Below are positions 28,894 through 39,572 of a DNA stretch of 41,549 bases, piece by piece (position 1 is the first letter of the stretch; every line of letters starts with the position of its first letter). Source of the stretch: Multifurca ochricompacta. Lineage: Eukaryota; Basidiomycota; Agaricomycetes; Russulales; Russulaceae. The stretch covers positions 1 to 41,549 of the forward strand of contig WTXG01000299.1 in the NCBI GenBank assembly GCA_022496185.1, in the 5' to 3' direction. The position numbers were made by a program, and so were the translations under genes. Under the pieces are notes generated by a model. It saw only the letters and a program-made list of their open reading frames with translations, was not told the origin of the DNA and did not search any database.

Positions 28894-30217
28894 TTCCCAA
28901 CCTAGACAACAACAACAATCAGTGGATCCAGAGGACCCTGAAGAAGGACTGACTGAATTACTCACAACACCCAAGGACGGCGCGACAGGAGACCGAATCG
29001 AAGGGGCACCGCCCCCATTCTTTGATGGAAATCAAGCTGAAGCAGAACACTGGTGGACTCAAGTGGAGCTCCACATCTTCCTAAATAGCCAAGCGACAGT
29101 CATAAAAGATGAGATCCCCAGAATATCATATGTGTTGGCCCTAATGAGAGGACCCAAGATTAGCTGATGGGTGATGGAGCAGATGAGGTGGCTAGCCAAT
29201 GTAGCCCATGCCAGAATTCAAGAGCCGCACCTGTGGGAGAAATTCCGACAATTGTTTCTGGCGGCTTTCGCCGATGAAACCGCCGAGCAAAAGGCACTAG
29301 AGGAGTTAGAGAAACTCCGGATGACAAATGAAAACATCGACAATTATATCGCCGATTTCCGAGACCTCGCAGCTCAGGCCGGACTGCACCTGGATGACCC
29401 GGCAACATGGCAGAGTTTCCAGAAAGGATTACCACGGAGACTCATGCAGACTATGATTACCCAGGGCAGCCCCCGGACATTTGACGAGACAGTGAATTCA
29501 GCTCGAAGATACCACGCAAACTGGGTCTTCATCCAGAGCCTTCTAAGGAACAAAACAACAATCACCAGTCGAAACAGTAATCAAGGAGTAAAGTTCACGC
29601 TCCCTCGACGACGCGCCTCGAATGCCATGGACGTCAATACAATTGGAAAGGCAGTTACAACTGAAGATAAAGAACGCAGTAGAAAGGAGGGTCACTGTTT
29701 CGAATGCAGAAGCCGAGGACATCTCATTAGAGATTGCCCAAATAAAACCCCACGGCAGACTACGACCGTTCCAGCTCAGACCGCCACTATCACAAACGTC
29801 ACTCCGACAACTGCAGCGGTACCCACCGGATCAAACATCTCGAAGCCGACAGTAAATATCGCAGCAATCGCCGCTTCCCTGAAATCCATGACCAACGACC
29901 AACGCCTCAAACTGCAGGGTCAATTTAAAAATGACAAGGATTTTTTGTATCGCTTGAATGGCGCGGCATTCATTCGAGTGATAGTTTCACATCATGTATT
30001 CATCTCACCTATCCGGGCAATGAATGTGGTTATCCCTCTCCATGGTGTGAAAGAGAAGGCCAGCATAGAGGCACTTATTGATAGCGGTGCAACAGAGAAT
30101 TTTATCAATCACAGAACAGTTATCAAATACCGACTCCCGACCAAACGACTCACGATCCCCAAGAAATTATGAAACGCTGATGGAACCCCTAATGCCACCC
30201 CGAACATTGATCAATAT
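28874..30217 (+). pseudogene. gypsy-2 gag and protease, two TGA stops
   Basis: The likely start is ATG 28874 (MSTTPPNSQPRQQQQ); an in-frame ATG at 28784 is an alternative. The capsid-like part contains PPPFFDGNQAEAEHWW, LWEKFRQLFLAAF and NIDNYIADFRDLAAQAG. A CCHC knuckle CFECRSRGHLIRDC follows (29696-29737), then the protease active site LIDSGATENFIN (near 30080). In-frame TGA codons interrupt it at 29165 and 30170, with no frameshift. Both could be CGA to TGA or TGG to TGA changes. Confidence 0.92.
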
Positions 30218-31933
30218 GTGGATCTCGATATAACTACCGACAACCAATCTAAGCGACACCGATTCTACGTTGCGTTGATCGGAACAGACCAAATGATCTT
30301 AGGCTATCCCTGGTTTGCTGCTAGTAACCCGCTCATAAACTGGACACAAGGGCGTTTGATGCAATCGATCCAACTCAGCATACCAGGAGCACACATTAGA
30401 AGACTGAACATCGCTCAGGAATTAGCGATCAAAGCAAAAGATAATCTTGAGCGCTCTTGGGATCAGATCGTGCCGAAGGAGTACCATCGACATCAGAAGG
30501 TGTTCAGCGACCAGGAAGCGCAGCGATTCCCTGAGGCCAGGCCTTGGGATCACCAAATCGAATTAAAGCCAGATGCACCGTCGACGCTAGATTGTAAGAT
30601 CTACCCACTGGGACCAGGAGAACAGGACACGTTAAACAAATTCCTAGAGGAGCACCTACAGAAGGGGTATATTAAAGAGTCAAAATCACCATATGCATCG
30701 CCCTTCTTCTTTATCAAGAAGAAGGATGGGAAACTCAGACCGGTCCAGGACTATCACAAATTAAATCAGTGGACGATCCGAAACACCTATCCATTACCAT
30801 TGATCCCCGAGCTTATCGACTGTGTCCGCGGCAGCACTTTATTCACAAAGATGGATGTCCACTGGGGGTATAACAACATCCAAATAGTCCCTGAGGATAG
30901 ATGGAAGGCAGCTTTTAAGACCAATCGCAGCCTGTATGAACCAAACGTTATGTTCTTTGGACTTACAAACTCTCTGGCAACATTCCAGACCATGATGAAT
31001 GCGGAATTCAGAGAGGAACTTAACGAACGAGACAAAGCTGGGAAAGCCTGGTTCACTGTCTACATGGATGACATTCTAATCCACACCAATCATAACCTCC
31101 AAGATCATCAGTCCAAAGTCCATCGCGTCCTAGATAAACTCAGTAAATTGGATCTTTATCTTAAGCCGGGTAAATGCGCCTTTGAGCAAACGCGCATCGA
31201 GTACCTAGGGCTTATTTTAGAAGCGAATCAGGTCCACATGGATCCAGTCAAAGTAGAAGGCGTCGCAGCCTGGAAAACGCCCACAACTGTAAAAGAAATA
31301 CGCTCGTTTCTCGGATTCTGTCAATTCTATCGACGGTTCATCCAAGGATTCAGTAAAATTGCAGCTCCGTTGAATGCGCTTACTAGCGCCAAGAACCCCT
31401 GGAGATGAACAGAAACAGAACAGAAAGCATTTGACATCCTCAAACAGCGCGTAACCTCCCAACCTGTGTTAATGCAACTGGACTTCGAGGAGCCCTTCAT
31501 CATAGATGCAGATGCTTCAGGCTATGCTCTTGGGGCAACCCTCAGCCAAAAGGATCCCGAGGGACGACTACATCCGATCGCTTACCTGTCAAAAACCTTA
31601 GATGCAACACAACGTAATTGGGACATCTACGATCGAGAGCTATTCGCGATCATCATTGTGTTTAGATCATGGCGTCAATATCTCCTAGGCGCTAAGCACA
31701 AAGTCCAAGTGCACACCGATCATAACAATCTCCAGTATTTCAAAGAACCTCAGAAACTCAATCGCCGACAAGCTAGATGGCTTCAGGAATTGGCCGATTT
31801 CGACTTCACACTGGAGCACGTCCCCAGGAAGCTCCACACTGTTGCTGACATGCTCTCCTGACGACCAGATGCGGATCAAGGTGCGAACAATAACGACGAA
31901 GTCACGGTCTTACCAGCAGAGTTATTTGTTAAG
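30218..31933 (+). pseudogene. gypsy-2 RT and RNase H, two TGA stops
   Basis: Same frame as gag. RT motifs are [39 protein letters not shown] and TKMDVHWGYNNIQ, the YMDD box (31061-31072), then IRSFLGFCQFYRRFI. RNase H shows IIDADASGYALGA, YDRELFAII and HTDHNNLQYF. In-frame TGA stops lie at 31406 (just after NPWR, where Trp is usual) and 31859 (after DMLS, where Arg is usual). Confidence 0.93.
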
Positions 31934-33247
31934 ATGACGCAGTCAATGAAACGTCCCTTCCCCAGTACCCTTCCAGAACAACGCGAAATTCTACAGCGAT
32001 ATCACGATCATGTGTTAGCAGGACACCCCGGAATCGACAAAACCACACGCGGAGTACAACGTGAGTTTGAAGGAGGAGATCTGAAGGAGTTTGTACGAGA
32101 ATATGTCCGAGGATGCGCCAAATGTCAAGAAAATAAGCCGAAACTCACGAAGAAGGCGCCAATCTTTCCATTAGATGTACCGGCAACTGACGGCCCATTT
32201 CAATATATTGCTATGGATCTCATCACAGATCTCCCACCAGCTGGGAAGTATGACGCGGTACTCACGATCGTGGATCAGGGATGTTCTAAGGCAGCCAAAT
32301 TCATACCTTGTTCTAAGGATATCACAGGTGAGGGTGTTGCTACGCTCTACTATCGCCATCTCCTCCCGTTCTTTGGAGTCCCACGACGCATCATCTCCGA
32401 TCGAGATCCGCGGTTTACATCGCATTTCTCGCGTGCACTAGCAAAGGTCCTTCAAGTTCAACAGAATTTATCAACAGCGTTTCACCCTCGGACAGATGGA
32501 TCTAGTGAACGCATGAACCTTTGGCTCGAACAGTACTTACGACTCTGGATAAGCGAGGATCAACACCGATGGCCCGAGTACCTACCACTTGCAGAATACG
32601 TCCACAATTCTTGGCCACATGATAAAACGAAACTCTCTCTGCATGCACTCATCCACGGCATGCAGTTTGACTGGAAGGCTGAAGCTAGTGATACTAACGT
32701 TCCACAGGTTGACGAGCGTATGCGCAATCTACGCGACGCTCAATCTCGTGCAGAACACACACTCCGAACGACCACAGATCTATCGGCCTGACCACAATTT
32801 GAGATCGGCGCGCAGGTCTGGCTTGAAGGAAAACACCTGAAGACTCATTTCCCCTCGTCTAAACTGGCCCCTCGTTGCTATGGGCCATTTGCTATCTCGG
32901 CCTGTATTTCCCCTGTTGCCTATCGCTTAGCTTTGCCGGACCACATGAATATTCACAACGTATTCCACATTGATCTTTTATCGCCTTACCTAGAAACTGA
33001 CGCTCATGGCCCTAATTATGCGAGGCCCCCTCCTGATCTTATCAATCAAGAAGAAGAGTATGAAGTGGACGCTATCTTGAATCATCGCACTTATGGGCGC
33101 TCAAAGAAACTCCAATATTTAATCAGCTGGAAAGGTTATCCCACTAGTGATAACTCTTGGGTCGATGAACAAGATTGCCATGCACCAGATCTTATCGAAG
33201 TGTATTCTAGTTCACTATCTAGGCACCAGGGTCGGCACCAGTCTTGA
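31934..33247 (+). pseudogene. gypsy-2 integrase and chromodomain, one TGA stop
   Basis: The H2C2 zinc region has HDHVLAGHPG and CAKCQENK. The integrase core has Asp near 32215 (AMDLITDL), Asp near 32400 (SDRDPRFTS) and Glu near 32506 (SSERMNLWLEQ). A TGA at 32789 follows TTDLSA. The C-terminus holds the GPF-like segment (LAPRCYGPFAIS), NVFHIDLLSPY and a chromodomain (LQYLISWKGYPTSDNSW). Catalytic residues are all present, so the TGA stops are the main damage. Confidence 0.93.
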
Positions 33248-33680
33248 GAGGGGGGTAAATTCTGGCAATTAAAAGACAACTTCACTACTTTCCTTAATGC
33301 TTCCGCCTCCAACAAACACTCCCTTGAGATGGATCAAGATTCACATCCCTAATAGGCTTAGCCTTAGACGACCTTCGCGATCATGTGACCTACGCAGAGA
33401 TCGCACGTTATCATTATGTTAATGGACGACCCAGATATTATCTACGAACTTGCGCGTTGACGGTGGCAAGCGGACCGGGCCGACTGTGATACCCACATCT
33501 TATCTAGAGGACGACACATTACGCGTACCGTCCAGAACTTCGCGCGACACCCCAATCAGGCGCAATCGGAAGCTCTTGACTCCATCGACGATGCTGCGAT
33601 CTCCACTTTCCCCTGTGTATCATCGATGTTACTCTAAACAACTGAGCTTAGGGGCAAGCTCGACCGTACAATGGGGGTGA
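33248..33680 (+). other. gypsy-2 3' untranslated region with purine tract
   Basis: 433 bp with no supported gene. A purine run (GAGAGGGGGG) sits right at the pol stop, and ATGGGGGTGA (33671-33680) abuts the 3' LTR as the likely polypurine tract. Confidence 0.75.
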
Positions 33681-34419
33681 TGTGACACTTTTTGTCAATG
33701 TAACAGTTCGTGACGCATTTGTGATGCATTTGTGACAGAGTTGTGACGTTTTTTGAACTCGCGCGCGTTTGACTTCTGCTTCATTGTCCTCTTACTCTGA
33801 GTCATGTGACTGGAGTTGATGATCTCTCCTTATCTGATTTCCGGACTTCTTAGACTGACTTGGACTGACACTCATTCGCTTTTGGAGTGGGTGCAACTCC
33901 CACTTACATTTCCTGCCTCAATCTCCAGTGGAGATTTACATGGACATTTACTTTACTATACTGAATATTCTCCTTTACTTACAAAGACACTAGAATACTT
34001 GTATTTAAGGAGGACATACTAGAAGAGACAGACTTTAAGTCTGTTCTCTTGTATCTAATACAGGTTTACTGTGCTTCACCCAGAATCCCCTTGAACTCCC
34101 TAAGCTGCAACTTAGGGAGCCTTCACCCCAGACCTCCAGCAGGGCTTATTGCCACTGCTTCAACTCGCCTCTTGCATGCGTGCCCCCCTTATCTTGTGTG
34201 GGCCTTGAACCCTGACCGTGGCCCTCTGTGGTTTGCTTTGACACCTTGAATTGACTTGCTCTTGATAGCCTTGACCTTGATCCTTGATCCCGGCTCTTGT
34301 GGTTCACCCTGACCCCTTGAACCAACTTGTCCTTGACAGTCTTGACCTTGCAGGCACTCCATATCTTGAAGGGGCTTGACTTGAACAATCCTAGACACAG
34401 CAGAGACCTGGCTGTGACA
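33681..34419 (+). repeat. gypsy-2 3' LTR
   Basis: 739 bp, colinear with the 5' LTR. By eye it differs at seven positions, all at CpG sites, six of them with the derived base in this copy. Confidence 0.95.
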
Positions 34420-34424
34420 CTGGA

Positions 34425-35084
34425 TGCCAGGAGTACCCTTAGGGAGAATGGGATGGAGGTCAATGACCTCCAAATGAGCTTCATTTTATTGAAGTCTCTC
34501 CCTGACTCCTACAGCACCATTGCCAGCTCCATACTGGCCTCTGGCGATCCAGAGCATCTTTCTCCTCAGGACCTTGTGCAGAGGTTCCTGAATGAGGAGA
34601 GTTGCCTGGCAGGTCCCTCAGGAAGTGGTAGTGCAGTCCTGTCAAAGGCTGCACCTGTCAAATCTAAAAAACCTACAAATTTATCACCACTTCCCACTGC
34701 TACCCCTGGTTCACAAGGGGTGGTCTGCTTCTATTGCCAAAAGCCTGGACACAAGTCCAATGCTTGTGCAAAGAAGAAGAAGGACCTGGAAAATGCCAAA
34801 AAAGGCAAGGCAGGGAACAAGAAGAGGGCTGAGGCCCAACATGTAAATACTATAGCCACTGTAGTTAATGGTAGTGGCAAAATAGAGGAGGTGCATGAAG
34901 CACCTCGCATTTGCCTTTATGTGCACACCTATAATCTGGACATCAACTCAGATTATTGGATGCATGATAGTGGAGCAATGGCTCATTTCAGTCCCAACCT
35001 TGAAGACTTTGATACATATAAAGTCGACAACACCCATGAGGTATCACTAGGTGACAACTCCATAGTAAAACAAATGGAGTTGGC
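34425..35084 (+). pseudogene. copia-C gag 3' part and protease
   Basis: Resumes the gag frame cut at 27294 (DARSTLRENGMEVNDLQMSF). It has a CCHC knuckle CFYCQKPGHKSNAC (34726-34767) and a protease active site MHDSGAMAHFSP with Asp near 34966. The residue after DSGA is Met where Thr is usual. A one-base change near 35075 shifts the frame; the remainder continues from 35088. Confidence 0.9.
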
Positions 35085-35087
35085 ACT

Positions 35088-36180
35088 GTGACCATCAGGA
35101 CTGATCAAGGTTTTGACTTGGAATTGAGCAATGTCCTTCATATGCCAGGAGGTCATAAAATACTCTCCACTAGTGCCCTAGTAGAAAAAGGGGCAACTGT
35201 CTTCTTTGATAATAAGAAGGCAACAATAAAATATGGCAAAAAAATCATAGCAGAAGCATGGAAGTTTGGCAAATTGTATTGGGTACTAGGCAAACACGTC
35301 CTAAATAGTATCCATACATCTGCATCTGCCTCACTAGAAATCTGGCATCAGAGAATGGGCCATATGTCTAAAGAAGCCCTGAAGAGATATGCTCCTGAGG
35401 TGGTAAAAGGCCTCAGAATTAATAATAGCCAAGTGGAAGACAAGCCATGTTATGGCTGTGAAATGGGCAAATCCCATCATCTTCCATTTCCCCCATCTTC
35501 AAAGCACACATCAGCCCCCCTTGAGATCCTTCATAGTGATCTTGTAGGCCCCTTGCAGTGCAGTTCAATACAAGGGAATCTATACTTTGCCACCTTCTTG
35601 GATGATTTTAGCAGATACACTTTAATTGTTCCAATGAAGTCTAAAGATCTGTTTACACCAGTTTTTAATAAACTGAAGACATTACTTGAAAATAAATTCA
35701 ATTATAAAATCAAGTGTCTTCATACAGATCATGGTGGTGAGTATGTGAACAAGGCACTGAAAGCAATGCTTGAAGATTTTGGCATAGAGCATAAACTCAC
35801 AATGCTGTATAGTCCACAACAGAATGGAAGGGCTGAGAGGTTCAATAGAACCATTATGGAAAAAGGCACTAGCATGCTGCATGATGCTGGCCTCTCTCTT
35901 GGTTTTTGGGAGTGTGCTGTTGAGACAGCATGTCATATATATAACAGAACTCCATCTGTTCTAATAAGTGGAAGACTCCACTTGAGCTTCTGGTTGGGAA
36001 CAAACCAGATGTCTCATATTTTAAGGTCTTTGGTTGCAAAGCCTACTATCATGTTCCAGAGGGCAAGTGGCATAAATTAGATCCCAAAGCCAGGGAAGCC
36101 ATCTTTGTCAGGTATGAGCCCACCTCCAAGGGCTATACACTGTGGGATAGTCATACCTGGTCTCTCATCTCTTCACAAGA
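35088..36180 (+). pseudogene. copia-C integrase
   Basis: The pre-integrase segment (EIWHQRMGHM) and zinc ligands CYGCEMGKSHHLPFP are followed by the core: Asp 35538 (ILHSDLVGPL), Asp 35727 (LHTDHGGEY) and Glu 35835 (NGRAERFNRT). The stretch is open until a frame change near 35960, after CHIYNRTP, and the C-terminal conserved region is damaged. It inserts the cDNA in living relatives. Confidence 0.9.
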
Positions 36181-36989
36181 CGTTACATTTGATGAGAGAT
36201 CCTTCCCATCCTGCTCTGTGAAGGACAGCAGAGCAGATAAACCAATAGAGCAACCTAATGAAGGAGGCTCATTTACTTTACCAGGTGGCAATGTCCAACC
36301 ACCACCAGCAACTGCTACACATGCTCCTGAGGCTCCTCAAGATGAGGAAGACCTAGAAGAGGAACAGGAGGACATCATACCTCCTCAATTACCACCACAG
36401 CCTACCACACCCACACAAAATGTAGACACCACACAACCCAGACTATATATCAGACTCCTCCATCACAAGTCCTGGAACCATCCTCCCCTCCCAAAAGAAC
36501 CGAGCAATCAGAAAATCAGAAAGGATTGCAGGCAGACTTCCTCAACCTAATTTTCAGAGGACAAGTCCATGCTCTGAACGATGAGAAAGGGCAATCCAAG
36601 AAGATTTAGACTTGGATACTGCATGTCCCAATTGGAATCATCATCTGAATCCTTGCATCTACAATGAGGATAATGCAGAGTTTGTGCAGGGTTCTTCCAG
36701 ACTTGGACAGATGGATCTACTCAATGCTGCAGGATCACCTTACAGGGATCCTCTTACCTTTAAAGAAGCAATGGAGTCTGATAATGCCAGTGATTGGCTT
36801 GAGGCATGTCAATATGAAATTGATGCCTTAGAAAAACTTAAGGTGTGGCACCTTGAAGACCTTCCTGAAGGTAGAAAGGCTGTAAAGTCCAAGTGGGTCT
36901 TTAAATTGAAAGCAGATGGACGCTTTCATGCTAGGCTTGTAGCAAAAGGGTTCACCCAAATAGAGGGGGTGGACTTCGATGAAACTTTC
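36181..36989 (+). pseudogene. copia-C linker and reverse transcriptase start
   Basis: An acidic, proline-rich linker (36218-36550) is followed by the RT N-terminus: YNEDNAEFVQGSSRLG, YRDPLTFKEAMESD, AVKSKWVFKLKADG and GVDFDETF. A stop near 36550 and further frame damage near 36600 separate them. RT is cut at 36989 by the second TRIM-like element, so catalytic motifs are absent here. Confidence 0.88.
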
Positions 36990-37181
36990 TGTTGACACAA
37001 GTGTAGTGCCGCACGATGCAACTCTCACATGACCTTGGTATATAAGGTTATGCTCCATGTAGAACCCAGGCTGTGTAGCTCAGTGGTTAGAGCACCGGAC
37101 CTGGATTGTCCAGAGGTCTTGGGTTCAATCCCCAACGTGGCCATTCCTTTTCTAGAGCATGGGTTAGGGTCTTACTTAAGG
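36990..37181 (+). mobile_element. TRIM-like element, second copy (cut by copia-D)
   Basis: Starts TGTTGACACA like the copy at 25405 and aligns with it through a TATA box (tatataagg near 37040), the tRNA-like unit and the downstream T run. The remaining right end and its TSD lie beyond copia-D, outside the window. The left flank is ctttc (36985-36989) in copia-C RT. Confidence 0.8.
37069..37143 (+). other. tRNA-like sequence, second copy
   Basis: 75 bases with A box TAGCTCAGTGG (37076) and B box GGTTCAATCCC (37122-37132), D and T arms conserved, and TTTT at 37148. The anticodon loop under the 6-bp model would read CTGGATT. The anticodon stem has a mismatch, so a functional tRNA is unlikely. 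Confidence 0.7.
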
Positions 37182-37679
37182 TGTGAAACAGGCATGAGGC
37201 GCAGCATACTAACTGTAAAGTTTAGCGGGTTAGGCTAGAACGACAAGTTACTTCAGAGGTAGAAGAAACTCTCTATTACTATACTACACCTAGAACGACA
37301 AGTTCTACAGTGCCTCACAAAACCGAGTCAATGTTTTGCACTTTTGCACTGTTTGTTGAATATCACATCAGCCAAAACAAATATAAACAAAGTCTTGGTA
37401 GACCATAAAAGGTACAAGATAAGGGTTATGTAATGCAACAATATTATGTAATTCTGATCAAAACTTGTGGAGCTATGCCCATTTCAAATTGGGGACTCAT
37501 TGACTCAGTTTTGTGAGTGGGTATCAGAAATATCAGAATCTGATGCTCCACCAAATGTACAGCAACCAATCCTTAATATATGGTTACCATAGTTATCTAA
37601 TATTGATGGGACCTGGAATAGAGCTATTTAACCATGGTTTACATTCCCAGAATATTATAATTTCCCAATGCACCCCACC

Positions 37680-38112
37680 TCCTCTGCTCAGAAAGAAAAC
37701 ATGCTCTCTCTGGCCTCTGAAGGTGCATTCCACTCACACTATTGCCTCCAGACTCAGCCTCAGCCAGTCCACAGTCTCTAGGACACTCAGAACTCTCCTT
37801 ACCAACCATCAGTCACCTCATTTTGGTCATCCTTCCAAGCTCTCTGCTACCTCTGAACATGCTATCATGATACAAATCACCACAGGAAAGGTTGCCAATG
37901 CTGTCCAGGCCACAAAGCACATCAATTCCATCATCCCCAACCATGTCTCTTCACAAACTGTGCACTGGGTTCTTAAACAACATTCATTCAAGGCTGTAAC
38001 AAAGAAGAAAAGGCCACTACTCTCTGCAGTACATTGCAAGAAGCACTTAGCCCTTGCTTTGAAGTACCAAAACTGGACTATGGAGGACTGGCATCTGACC
38101 CAAACCTGTTGA
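37680..38112 (+). pseudogene. Tc1-like transposase, 5' half (left arm)
   Basis: Encodes the DNA-binding half of a Tc1 transposase: a helix-turn-helix stretch (TIASRLSLSQSTVSRTLRTL), a second HTH with a GHPSKLS linker, and SAVHCKKHLALALKYQNWTMEDW. It stops soon after, at 38112, in the spacer read in the wrong orientation. It has no catalytic Asp. The N-terminal boundary is approximate. Confidence 0.85.
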
Positions 38113-38570
38113 TTTTGGTCTCATCTGACCAAATCACCCTCTTCCAGTCCTCCATAGTCCAGTTTTGGTACTTCAAAGCAAGGGCTAAGTGCTTCTTGCA
38201 ATGTACTGCAGAGAGTAGTGGCCTTTTCTTCTTTGTTACAGCCTTGAATGAATGTTGTTTAAGAACCCAGTGCACAGTTTGTGAAGAGACATGGTTGGGG
38301 ATGATGGAATTGATGTGCTTTGTGGCCTGGACAGCATTGGCAACCTTTCCTGTGGTGATTTGTATCATGATAGCATGTTCAGAGGTAGCAGAGAGCTTGG
38401 AAGGATGACCAAAATGAGGTGACTGATGGTTGGTAAGGAGAGTTCTGAGTGTCCTAGAGACTGTGGACTGGCTGAGGCTGAGTCTGGAGGCAATAGTGTG
38501 AGTGGAATGCACCTTCAGAGGCCAGAGAGAGCATGTTTTCTTTCTGAGCAGAGGAGGTGGGGTGCATTGG
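38078..38570 (-). pseudogene. Tc1-like transposase, 5' half (right arm)
   Basis: Same protein on the opposite strand. It continues through the spacer into VIWSDETKINRFGSDA, which holds the first catalytic Asp of the DDE triad, then ends where the left arm begins. The second Asp and the last acidic residue are missing, so it is inactive. The spacer is the only single-copy coding part of the palindrome. Confidence 0.87.
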
Positions 38571-39303
38571 GAAATTATAATATTCTGGGAATGTAAACCA
38601 TGGTTAAATAGCTCTATTCCAGGTCCCATCAATATTTAGATAACTATGGTAACCATATATTAAGGATTGGTTGCTGTACATTTGGTGGAGCATCAGATTC
38701 TGATATTTCTGATACCCACTCACAAAACTGAGTCAATGAGTCCCCAATTTGAAATGGGCATAGCTCCACAAGTTTTGATCAGAATTACATAATTATTGTT
38801 GCATTACATAACCCTTATCTTGTACCTTTTATGGTCTACCAAGACTTTGTTTATATTTGTTTTGGCTGATGTGATATTCAACAAACAGTGCAAAAGTGCA
38901 AAACATTGACTCGGTTTTGTGAGGCACTGTATATACAGAGTTAGTCTAAAGGTGATGATGATAGTAGAGAGGACGACTTACACTTCAGAGGTAGAAGAAA
39001 CTCTGAAGTGTAAGAGACGAAACAGACACCCTTATATACATTTCTAAGGGATGGTCTGTGCACTGGGAATAAGTCCACAAGTGCCGGACAATGTCCAAAC
39101 AATAAACAGAGGGAGAAAGGCCATTGGCCACTACAGGAATCACATGTTACATGGTGTATTAATCAGCTACTGCGGAGTGTGAGAAAGAAAGTAATAATGA
39201 TAATGTAAATAGTCCGAAACTCCGGTATCTAATCTAATCTACAGAGTAGCTAATCTTATCACCTGATGCCTGAAGCATCACCGAACATCTCCTATGTTCA
39301 ACA

Positions 39304-39572
39304 TCCCTCCATGCTGAAGGCATCTGGTCATGGATGGGAAACGAGTTGGATGAGCACACTGCCATCACAATTAAATGAGCATATCGCCAGCCACAGATCC
39401 AACTTCTCTAACTCTCTGAGTGCGAGAGAGGCATGGTGTTCTGAGGCATATCGCGTAGATTCGCTTATGCAAACTGAAACCACACACACTTCTTGCATCA
39501 CTCTCGAAGTTGAGAGTTTTCTCATGGTGGGAAAGTGAGACTGGTATACAAAGTCTCCAAATTCCAGCTCTC
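39304..39572 (-). other. copia-D 3' untranslated region with purine tract
   Basis: 269 bp without a supported gene. Next to the LTR the minus strand reads ATGGAGGGA (39312-39304), the same purine tract as in copia-A. Confidence 0.78.

Larger units (their letters stand above)
27295..34419 (+). mobile_element. Ty3/gypsy chromovirus gypsy-2, complete structure
   Basis: 7125 bp, flanked by ctgga. It has two 739-bp LTRs with no length difference, a self-priming site at 28036, one gag-pol reading frame (28874-33247) broken only by TGA stops, a 3' untranslated stretch and the 3' LTR. The single frame and the self-priming layout fit the Tf1/sushi branch of chromoviruses. It lacks the ORF3 seen in gypsy-1. 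LTR identity of about 99% marks it as one of the youngest insertions here. Confidence 0.95.
25164..36989 (+). mobile_element. copia-C (Ty1/copia), 5' part with nested inserts
   Basis: Starts TGTTGACA inside copia-B gag. It has a 5' LTR with a TRIM-like insert, a half-tRNA primer site, a leader, and gag split by gypsy-2 at 27295. Protease, integrase and RT start continue from 34425 to 36989, where a second TRIM-like element is inserted. The rest of RT, RNase H and the 3' LTR are beyond the window. It is the same family as copia-B. Confidence 0.92.
37308..38929. mobile_element. Tc1/mariner foldback element (giant palindrome)
   Basis: The element begins CAGTGCCTCACAAAACC and ends with its reverse complement, with TA on both sides (37306-37307 and 38930-38931), the Tc1/mariner target. 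Left arm 37308-38091 (784 bp) and right arm 38144-38929 (786 bp) are inverted copies that differ, by eye, by two one-base indels. A 52-bp unpaired spacer lies between (38092-38143). Each arm carries the 5' half of a transposase gene. It cannot encode a full transposase. Any transcript through it would fold into a hairpin of nearly 800 bp. Confidence 0.95.
37182..39303 (-). repeat. copia-D 3' LTR, split by the Tc1 foldback element
   Basis: On the minus strand it starts TGTTGAAC and ends TTTCACA. Its length is 498 bp once the 37308-38929 insert and a TA copy are removed. The copia stem-loop (cttacacttcagag) is near 38980-39015, with tatataag on the minus strand just upstream of it. Confidence 0.92.

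Noticed and set aside
32933..33247. Separate small chromodomain gene
   Set aside because: It is in the same frame as the rest of gypsy-2 pol and is separated only by the TGA at 32789.
33450..33680. Gypsy-2 counterpart of ORF3
   Set aside because: The 76-codon frame has no Cys/His clusters and no similarity to ORF3; treated as untranslated region.
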